Translations under genes and position numbers: made by a program | In this document: positions 1 to 4,475 of the stretch, in pieces | Position numbering within the stretch: the stretch's first letter is position 1 | Layout: the number at the start of each line of letters is the position of its first letter | Source: Ruminococcus difficilis | GTDB taxonomy: Bacteria; Bacillota_A; Clostridia; Oscillospirales; Acutalibacteraceae | DNA: 11,868 nt | Reading direction: 5' to 3' | NCBI RefSeq assembly: GCF_016680995.1 | Contig: NZ_JAEQMG010000021.1 | Span: 1 to 11,868 of the forward strand | Notes under the pieces: model-generated | Told to the model about the DNA's origin: nothing | Databases searched by the model: none | The model's input: the letters and a program-made list of their open reading frames with translations, nothing else

Positions 1-552
1 TTCACAAGGGTGTTTTATCACTTAAAAACGGAATACCCCAATATCCGGCTGAACATTTTCAGCGGCGATACCGAGGACTTAAAGGACAAGCTCGACCGCG
101 GACTGCTTGATTTCGCGCTGATTTTTACGGATTTTGACCGTGAAAGCTATCATCACTTTACGCTCGATGATAAGGAGATATTCGGCGTTATCATGCGCAG
201 GGACAGTGAACTCGCCGAAAAAGAGAGCGTCACCGTAAAGGACTTGTACGGTAAGCCGCTGATCGTTTCACGCGCCAACGGATTATCGCTTTTCAGCGGA
301 GCGCAGGCAAGGCGTTTGCAGGTCGCCGCGACCTATAATCTGCTCTACAACGCCTCGCTGATGGTCGAGGACGGTATCGGATATGCTGTTTCATTCGACA
401 AGCTGGTCGACACCTCCGAAACCTCGAACCTATGCTTCCGACCGCTGACCCCCGAAATATCCGTTCAGCCAACGTTGATATGGAAACGCGAGCAAAAGCT
501 GTCGCTCGTTTCGCAGCTGTTTATTGACAAACTCGAAAGCAACAAACGATAA
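1..552 (+). CDS. LysR-type transcriptional regulator, C-terminal part
   Basis: This is the effector-binding half of a LysR-family DNA-binding regulator. The frame is already open at base 1 (F-T-R-V-F-Y-H-L...), so the winged helix-turn-helix N-terminus lies outside the window and the GTG at 10 is not a real start. About 183 residues are visible against roughly 300 for the family, which matches the substrate-binding domain. The segment YPNIRLNIFSGDTEDLKDKL followed by LLDFALIF is the usual start of that domain (first beta strand and helix, then the 'DlaI'-like strand). The later ASLMVEDGIGYAVSF stretch matches the helix that precedes the conserved glycine-rich turn. The gene ends at TAA 550-552 and is followed by a hairpin at 590-631. 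Its target genes are normally divergent from the 5' end and are not visible. Family call is confident; regulon and ligand are unknown. Confidence 0.88.
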   Translation, partial: FTRVFYHLKTEYPNIRLNIFSGDTEDLKDKLDRGLLDFALIFTDFDRESYHHFTLDDKEIFGVIMRRDSELAEKESVTVKDLYGKPLIVSRANGLSLFSGAQARRLQVAATYNLLYNASLMVEDGIGYAVSFDKLVDTSETSNLCFRPLTPEISVQPTLIWKREQKLSLVSQLFIDKLESNKR

Positions 553-589
553 TAAAAGTATCATTTTTTTGAATCGAATCTCAAATACA

Positions 590-631
590 AAACCGCTTAA
601 CCTTTCTCAAATGAGCTTGGATAAGCGGTTT
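590..631. terminator. Hairpin terminator between LysR gene and minus-strand remnant
   Basis: AAACCGCTTA (590-599) pairs perfectly with TAAGCGGTTT (622-631), a 10-bp stem. The loop carries a second small hairpin, CTCA-AA-TGAG at 606-615. T-rich but interrupted runs follow on both strands (TTTCGTTATTAT on plus, TTTTGTATTT on minus), so it could end transcription from both sides. It sits 38 bases after the LysR stop and 6 bases after the minus-strand stop at 637. Confidence 0.6.
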
Positions 632-636
632 CGTTA

Positions 637-862
637 TTATCTCTTTAATTGTTCCATCGGATTCTCGTCCACGTTATTGAGCGCTATATTTTCGATATCG
701 CGTTCACTGATGTAATCCATAAATCCAGCTTGATATAGTAATTATAAAGCCATGATACGACCGATTCATTATCAGTTTTTTCAATAGCTGCACTCCATCA
801 ATGATATAATGTACACGCACAAAAAATATTACAGGCCCCATCTGCTTGTCAAGATAACGCTG
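637..862 (-). pseudogene. Frameshifted minus-strand gene remnant, family not recognised
   Basis: Read on the minus strand, this stretch gives protein-like sequence in three consecutive frames. From about 862 it reads QRYLDKQMGPVIFFVRVHY then IIDGVQLLKK; at a run of A bases near 780 the frame changes and continues as TDNESVVSWLYNYYIK; near 728 it changes again to AGFMDYISERDIENIALNN and ends VDENPMEQLKR at a TAA (637-639). Joined, this is about 75 residues of plausible charged and hydrophobic sequence, followed directly by a hairpin terminator. The readable part stops at about 861, where the putative left end of an IS3 element starts, so the upstream part was probably cut off by that insertion. 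A short intact frame (637-720, 27 residues starting MDYISE) is all that could still be translated. I do not recognise the family. The rest of the 553-948 gap holds nothing else I can support. Confidence 0.35.
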
Positions 863-1352
863 TTAAGTCAAATAAACATATTACGTTTTATTTGATAATC
901 ATAATCACTTTCCCTTCAATTAATGATAAGCTTATTTACGGAAAGGGGGTGATTAAAATAAACAGCAAGCATAATAAAGAAACAAAGCAAATAGTAGTAA
1001 AGGCTTATCATGAAGGCGTATGTGTCTCGGAAATTGTAAAGCAATTTGATATACCGAGAAGCACAGTGTATTCGTGGATAAAAGCGCATCTTCAATCTGA
1101 AAACTATCAGAAAGAAAGCCGCCTCGGTGATTACCACAAGCTAAAAGAGAAAATCAAGAAGCAGGAGATTATGATTGAAATTCTGCAAAGAGCATATGGC
1201 GCATCAGAACTTCCGGTAAGGCAAAAACTGTATTTCGCTGAATCGATATACAGCGAATACAGTGTTCATGCGATCTGCGACGCGTTGCTATTATCTCGCG
1301 GTACTTTCTACAATCATCTTAAACGTAACAAGAGATATAATGCTTGGTATGA
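861..1352 (+). mobile_element. Truncated IS3-family insertion sequence
   Basis: The transposase fragment defines an IS3-family element. Its left limit is inferred at 861, where TGTTAAGTCAAATAA begins with the TG typical of IS3 ends and where the upstream minus-strand remnant stops being readable. Its right limit is inferred at about 1350-1355, because the relaxase frame becomes readable (L-D-L-A-M-A-I-D-E-A) just after a TGA at 1350-1352. No right inverted repeat and no target duplication were found, consistent with loss of the right half by deletion. Confidence 0.45.
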
Positions 1353-1365
1353 AAACTGGATTTAG
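949..1365 (+). pseudogene. IS3-family transposase, 5' half only
   Basis: The sequence starts HNKETKQIVVKAYHEG, then a helix-turn-helix (SEIVKQFDIPRSTVYSWIK) that binds insertion-sequence ends, a lysine-rich linker with a leucine-zipper-like stretch (LKEKIKKQEIMIEIL), then YSVHAICDALLLSRGTFYNH, typical of the second helical domain of IS3 transposases. In relatives this leads through an N-x-WY-E segment into the DDE catalytic domain. Here the frame ends right after NAWYENWI at TAG 1363-1365, so no catalytic residues remain and the element cannot transpose itself. A strong Shine-Dalgarno (GGGGGTGAT, 945-953) points at ATA 958-960, where an ATG would be expected; the GTG at 949 overlaps the Shine-Dalgarno and is a poor start. 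So both ends look damaged. The possible left end of the element is TGTTAAGTCAAAT at 861. Confidence 0.85.
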
Positions 1366-1367
1366 CA

Positions 1368-2168
1368 ATGGCGATCGACGAAGCCATGCGCTACGCCGTC
1401 AGCAAAAATCAATTCATTGAGCTGATGGAGATGGAAGGCTATGAGGTAAAATGGAAAGATACGCACAAATATATCACCTACACCTGCCCAAACGGTAAGC
1501 CGTGCAGAGACAACAAACTGCACGAGGAAAAATATTTGAAGGAGAATATGGAAGATGAATTCAGAATCAGAAAAGAAATCATTGCCCGAACTGAAGGCTC
1601 AGGCACAGAGAAATCTGGACGTAGCAAAGCAGACGACGAGATTCGTTTCCGTACCGGAGAGGTCATGGATAGCACTGGTACAATTGCAGCAGACACAAAT
1701 CAATATGCTCGGTTCGATAGCGGAATCACTGAAAACATTGGCAACATGGAGCGACCTCTCGGATATGCAGGAGGAGCAGTTGAGGGAGCTGACCGCTCAT
1801 GCAGAGCAGACGGAACAGACCCTGACGGCGTTTCAGGAGACGCTTCAGGAGCAAGCGGAACAGATTCAGACGGCGACCTCGACCTTGATGGAGACCTTCC
1901 AATCACAGGTTGGGAAGGTGAGCGAGAGTTTCTCTCAGCAACTCTCCTCGGAGGAACAGACGGTGAAACGGAGTTTGAAGAAGCTGATTTTGGCTTCGCT
2001 TATCCCGACTATCCTGCTGATCATCTGGGAACTGATTCGGCATATCTGGCTGCCGACGTGCTGAATATTCTGGATAACGACAGCCACACTGAGGACTGCA
2101 CCACGATGAATCAGCCGCCCAAAAACAAAAAGAATACGCAGTCAGGCGGCTTTAATATGAGTATGTAA
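1368..2168 (+). pseudogene. Relaxase/mobilisation nuclease, C-terminal part (5'-truncated)
   Basis: This encodes the tail of a conjugative or mobilisation relaxase. AIDEAMRYAVSKNQFIELME, then EGYEVKW, KYITYTCPNGKPCRDNKLH and an E-F-R-I-R-K-E-I helix are characteristic of the segment after the catalytic domain in clostridial relaxases. The rest (about residues 65-266) is low-complexity, rich in G, D, S and T, and returns to a family-like end with ITGWEGEREFL and a D-C-T-T-M motif. The N-terminal catalytic domain with its tyrosine and histidine triad is absent: upstream DNA is IS3, and the frame is closed by TGA at 1350-1352. The ATG at 1368 is simply the first in frame, so translation is doubtful. 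The low-complexity zone coincides with a gene in another frame (1555-2064), which explains its odd composition. Relatives normally need a full-length relaxase, so this copy is non-functional for nicking. Confidence 0.75.
1555..2064 (+). CDS. Coiled-coil, C-terminally membrane-anchored mobilisation accessory protein nested in relaxase gene
   Basis: A 169-residue protein lies entirely inside the relaxase tail, one frame shifted. It starts at ATG 1555 with GGAG at 1541-1544 (10-base spacing). Residues 1-30 are charged (SEKKSLPELKAQAQRN), 30-50 contain a conserved-looking VPERSWIALVQLQQTQINML patch, about 70-140 are a Q/E/L-rich predicted coiled coil (EEQLRELTAHAEQTEQTLTA), and about 143-163 form one hydrophobic helix (LILASLIPTILLIIW) after a K-R-x-x-K-K basic patch, so the protein is probably tail-anchored with the coiled coil in the cytoplasm. 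The composition is that of a real protein, while the overlapping relaxase frame is low-complexity here. The arrangement recalls ColE1-type plasmids, where mbeB and mbeD lie in another frame within mbeA; I infer a similar accessory role at the membrane but cannot name the family. It is intact although the relaxase is truncated. Confidence 0.65.
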   Translation: MNSESEKKSLPELKAQAQRNLDVAKQTTRFVSVPERSWIALVQLQQTQINMLGSIAESLKTLATWSDLSDMQEEQLRELTAHAEQTEQTLTAFQETLQEQAEQIQTATSTLMETFQSQVGKVSESFSQQLSSEEQTVKRSLKKLILASLIPTILLIIWELIRHIWLPTC

Positions 2169-2205
2169 GGAGGTTGAAAGGAAAAAGTTAATGCCGTGAT
2201 GCCCT

Positions 2206-2361
2206 ATGGCATCGAAGAAAACAGAAATCCCAAAGCACGAGCTTCAAGCTCTTGCCAGAGCATTCGCAGACGACATCGTTGCCTTCTTTGAATCCGAAGA
2301 AGGTCAGCGAGAGTATGAAGAATGGTTACAACAGAAAGAAAAGAATGAAGAAATAGCGTAA
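2206..2361 (+). CDS. Small conserved protein downstream of relaxase (51 aa)
   Basis: ATG 2206 to TAA 2359-2361 encodes MASKKTEIPKHELQALARAF followed by ADDIVAFFESEEGQREYEEW and a K/E-rich tail. Small acidic proteins of this pattern (an I-P-x-H-E-L-x-x-L-A-R motif, then I-x-A-F-F-E-S-E-E-G) are, as far as I recall, common right after relaxase genes in clostridial mobile elements; the function is unknown. The best Shine-Dalgarno is not placed for ATG 2206: GGAGG (2169-2173) and GAAAGG (2176-2181) point to ATG 2191, which is in the same frame but is followed two codons later by TGA (2197-2199). A C-to-T change of a CGA codon would explain this, so expression may be reduced or depend on restart at 2206. 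The hairpin at 2367-2395 follows directly. Confidence 0.55.
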   Translation: MASKKTEIPKHELQALARAFADDIVAFFESEEGQREYEEWLQQKEKNEEIA

Positions 2362-2366
2362 AAAAG

Positions 2367-2395
2367 AAGGCAGGGAGCGGTAAACTTCCTGCCTT
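2367..2395 (-). terminator. Hairpin terminator, strong on the minus strand
   Basis: AAGGCAGGGA (2367-2376) pairs with TTCCTGCCTT (2386-2395) with one mismatch. On the minus strand the stem is followed by CTTTTTT, a good U-tract, so it can end transcription coming from tRNA-Leu. On the plus strand it sits 5 bases after the 51-codon gene but lacks a clean T-run. Confidence 0.6.
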
Positions 2396-2457
2396 GTACC
2401 TAACGAACATATCTATCAATCTTACTGTTGAAATTCGGATAAGCATAGAAAAAGACA

Positions 2458-2495
2458 AATCCGAACCCGTCTCCAACAGGGAGAAGGTTCGGATT
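2458..2495 (-). terminator. Intrinsic terminator of tRNA-Leu
   Basis: AATCCGAACC (2458-2467) and GGTTCGGATT (2486-2495) form a perfect 10-bp stem. On the minus strand it is followed by TGTCTTTTTC. It lies 9 bases beyond the encoded CCA of tRNA-Leu, the expected place for its terminator. A second hairpin (2367-2395) backs it up. Confidence 0.75.
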
Positions 2496-2504
2496 ATCTT
2501 CGCT

Positions 2505-2587
2505 TGGTGCGCCCGACAGGACTTGAACCCGCACCCTCTCGGAATGGGACCTAAACCCATCGCGTCTGCCTATTCCGCCACGGGCGC
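2505..2587 (-). tRNA. tRNA-Leu (anticodon UAG)
   Basis: On the minus strand the acceptor arm GCGCCCG (2587-2581) pairs with CGGGCGC (2515-2509), followed by discriminator A and an encoded CCA (2507-2505). The D arm (GCGGAATAGGCAGACGC) has the leucine-type sequence, the anticodon arm is ATGGG-TTTAGGT-CCCAT with anticodon TAG, and the T arm is GCGGG-TTCAAGT-CCTGT. The 83-base length with a short extra arm fits leucine. It reads CUA (and by wobble other CUN codons). It is transcribed leftward, with terminators at 2458-2495 and 2367-2395; the nearest good promoter is the consensus one at 2832-2860, 245 bases upstream. Confidence 0.95.
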
Positions 2588-2591
2588 ACAT

Positions 2592-2693
2592 CTATATTTC
2601 AACAGCTTTGCGCTGTGAAAATCAAAGTATTTAATTGTTACACCGAGGTAGCGTCACCAAAATCCAGCGCGGTGTGTCCCGCTTGAAATATAG
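2592..2693. repeat. Nested inverted-repeat segment upstream of tRNA-Leu
   Basis: CTATATTTCAA (2592-2602) is repeated in perfect inverted orientation as TTGAAATATAG (2683-2693). Inside lie two further stems: ACAGC-TTTGC-GCTGT (2602-2616) and ACACCG/CGGTGT (2640-2645 with 2670-2675). A further hairpin GCGCT-GTTA-AGCGC follows at 2706-2719. The 102-bp unit could be a MITE-like insertion or part of a structured transcript from the promoter at 2832-2860. No protein-like reading is convincing here. Confidence 0.4.
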
Positions 2694-2794
2694 TCGTACC
2701 GCGTCGCGCTGTTAAGCGCTTCCTTGTACTCCTTATTTCAAACCTCGCTTTTGCTCGCTTCATCCGCCACAGGCGGCGCTCACAACGCGACCAG

Positions 2795-2809
2795 TTCCGC
2801 CACGGGCGC
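2795..2809 (-). repeat. 15-nt copy of the tRNA-Leu 5' end (tRNA remnant)
   Basis: TTCCGCCACGGGCGC at 2795-2809 is identical to 2573-2587, the first 15 bases of tRNA-Leu read on the minus strand. On that strand it continues AACTGG, a normal leucine D-loop variant, and then loses all tRNA character. So this is the 5' stub of a second leucine tRNA, about 20 bases downstream of the start expected from the promoter at 2832-2860. A third, weaker match (TCCGCCACAGGCG) lies at 2763-2775. Confidence 0.6.
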
Positions 2810-2831
2810 GTTTTTATTTTTCTTCCGTAAT

Positions 2832-2860
2832 ATTATACCTCATACCTCCGATATTGTCAA
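2832..2860 (-). promoter_or_regulatory. Perfect-consensus sigma-A promoter facing tRNA-Leu
   Basis: On the minus strand TTGACA (2860-2855), a 17-base spacer and TATAAT (2837-2832) match the consensus exactly. Transcription should begin near 2825 and run leftward through the tRNA stub, the inverted-repeat segment and tRNA-Leu. Such strength is usual for tRNA operons. The remaining 2588-3055 gap carries the repeats listed separately and, rightmost, the leader of the symporter gene. Confidence 0.8.
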
Positions 2861-2923
2861 CGAGCATTTTGATTTGCAATCATTTCAGCCCAATCAGCAT
2901 AAATATATTGCTTTTTTGTCAGC

Positions 2924-2952
2924 TTATGTTAAGATTGATTTATAGTTATAAT
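2924..2952 (+). promoter_or_regulatory. Possible promoter of the symporter-glycosidase operon
   Basis: TATAAT at 2947-2952 lies in an AT-rich stretch 104 bases before the symporter start. A 17-base spacer puts the -35 at TTATGT (2924-2929), a weak match, so an activator may be needed. ATAGT (2942-2946) and ACTAT (2959-2963) form a short imperfect inverted pair around the -10 region. No known operator is recognised. Confidence 0.35.
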
Positions 2953-3055
2953 ATCTATACTATCAGTACTATTGTGGAATATTTTTGTTGATACAATAGC
3001 ATTTACGCAAAAGCACAATGACAAAACTAAAATCAAAATACTCGGGAGGGCAAAA

Positions 3056-4462
3056 ATGAAACGGTTAACAAAAGGACAAATGAGGATTTTTGCGGTCGGT
3101 CAGCTCGGCTGGTCAACACTCAGCGGTATTATCAGCGCGTGGTTCGTCACATTCTATCTTCCGACTCAAAACGATATAGCCGGAGGTGCGATTCAGTACA
3201 TTATGCCCGGCTTGATCATCGGCGGATTCCTGACGGTACTCGGTCTTATCACGGCGTTATCGAGAGTATTTGACGCGGTAACCGACCCGCTTATCGCTTC
3301 GCTTTCGGACAGAAGCAAGAACAAACGCGGCAGACGTATTCCTTTTATGCAGTACGCGGCGGTTCCGCTTTCGATCGTAACCGTTCTGCTGTTTTGCGCG
3401 CCTGTGGAAGAAATCAGCTCGTGGAACGTGGCATGGATTTCCGTATTCATCGTACTGTTCTACCTGTTTATGACGATGTACTGCACTCCGTACAACGCGC
3501 TTATCTCGGAATTCGGAAAAACCCAGGACGACCGTATGTACATCTCCACAGCTATCTCGCTCACGTTCTTCGCGGGAACCATGCTCGCCTTTACGCCCTT
3601 TGTTTTCGCGGGAATGCTGCGCGGAAGCGTAGGCTTTGCGTGGAGCTACCGCATCTGCTTTATCATTCTGGCGGTTATTTCCTGCGTTTGTATGCTTATC
3701 CCCACCTTCTTCCTCAAGGAAAAGGAATTTGTTGATACAAAGCCGTCGAATTCCAATATGTTCAAGTCGCTCGGCGCGACCTTCAGAAACGGCAGCTTCC
3801 GCACCTTTGTATTTTCCGATATCATGTACTGGGTCGGTCTGACATTGTTCCAGACGGGTCTGCCCTTCTTCGTAAAGGTTTCCATGAAGCTTGACGAGTC
3901 GTTTACCATGATTTTCCTCGGCGGAATGACAGTGCTTTCCGCGGCGTTTTATCCGATAGTTCCGAAGCTCGTAAAGAAGTTCGGCAAGAAAAAGCTCGTT
4001 ATCACGGGCTTCCTCGGCTTGGCTCTCGCCTATGTTATCGCGGGCTCGATCGGAGTGATCGGCGTGACCGTTATCCCCGGTATTGTTTACGGCGTGCTTA
4101 TCTGCGTTATCGCGGCTTTCCCGATGGCTCTGCTGGGCATTATCCCGCAGTCGATCGTCGCCGACGTCGCCGAGGCTGACGGCTACGAAACAGGTGAAAA
4201 CCGCGAGGGTATGTTCTTTGCGGCGCGCACCTTCGCTATGAAGTTCGGTCAGTCGCTGGCTATGCTCGTCTTTACCTCGCTGGCTATCATCGGAACCTCG
4301 CAGAACGCAAACAGCAACGATATTACCGCCTCTGTTCTCGGCATGACGATCGTCGGCTATGTCGCCGTGGGCTTCTGCTCGCTCGGCGCGATCATTCTCG
4401 GAATGTATAACGAAAAAAAGGTCATGTCAACTATCGAAAAGAATCACAAAGACTCAAAATAG
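3056..4462 (+). CDS. GPH-family sugar:cation symporter (MFS)
   Basis: A 468-residue inner-membrane carrier of the glycoside-pentoside-hexuronide:cation symporter family (MelB relatives), which couples sugar entry to Na+ or H+. ATG 3056 is chosen because GGGAGGG (3044-3050) precedes it at 5 bases and MKRLTKGQMRIFAVGQLGW is the family-type start; the frame is open further upstream, but without support. About 12 hydrophobic segments are visible. The signature after helix II reads FDAVTDPLIASLSDRS then KRGRRIPF (about residues 72-97); D73 and D77 match the paired aspartates used for cation binding in MelB. Length is normal for the family. The gene ends 13 bases before the GH36 alpha-galactosidase, so the two form an operon, and the context suggests melibiose- or raffinose-type alpha-galactosides as substrate. 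The substrate is inferred only from that neighbour. Confidence 0.9.
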   Translation: MKRLTKGQMRIFAVGQLGWSTLSGIISAWFVTFYLPTQNDIAGGAIQYIMPGLIIGGFLTVLGLITALSRVFDAVTDPLIASLSDRSKNKRGRRIPFMQYAAVPLSIVTVLLFCAPVEEISSWNVAWISVFIVLFYLFMTMYCTPYNALISEFGKTQDDRMYISTAISLTFFAGTMLAFTPFVFAGMLRGSVGFAWSYRICFIILAVISCVCMLIPTFFLKEKEFVDTKPSNSNMFKSLGATFRNGSFRTFVFSDIMYWVGLTLFQTGLPFFVKVSMKLDESFTMIFLGGMTVLSAAFYPIVPKLVKKFGKKKLVITGFLGLALAYVIAGSIGVIGVTVIPGIVYGVLICVIAAFPMALLGIIPQSIVADVAEADGYETGENREGMFFAARTFAMKFGQSLAMLVFTSLAIIGTSQNANSNDITASVLGMTIVGYVAVGFCSLGAIILGMYNEKKVMSTIEKNHKDSK

Positions 4463-4475
4463 TACGGGTGATTGA

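Noticed and set aside
1368..2168. Relaxase frame as a complete gene starting at ATG 1368
   Set aside because: The first residues match the middle of relaxases, the upstream DNA is IS3, and no catalytic domain or ribosome-binding site is present.
2505..2587. tRNA-Leu 3' end as the attachment site of the neighbouring mobile element
   Set aside because: The element remnants lie on the correct (3') side, but I found no second copy of the tRNA 3' end to the left and no integrase gene.
2394..2618. Plus- and minus-strand frames running through tRNA-Leu
   Set aside because: They read across a tRNA gene and its terminator and have no coding support.
2638..2763. A 41-codon minus-strand frame (MKRAKARFEIRSTRKR... 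to ...FGDATSV)
   Set aside because: No ribosome-binding site, very arginine-rich, and it lies over the hairpin-rich tRNA spacer. It is better explained as non-coding repeat DNA, though I cannot exclude that it is a recurrent spurious frame of a repeated element.
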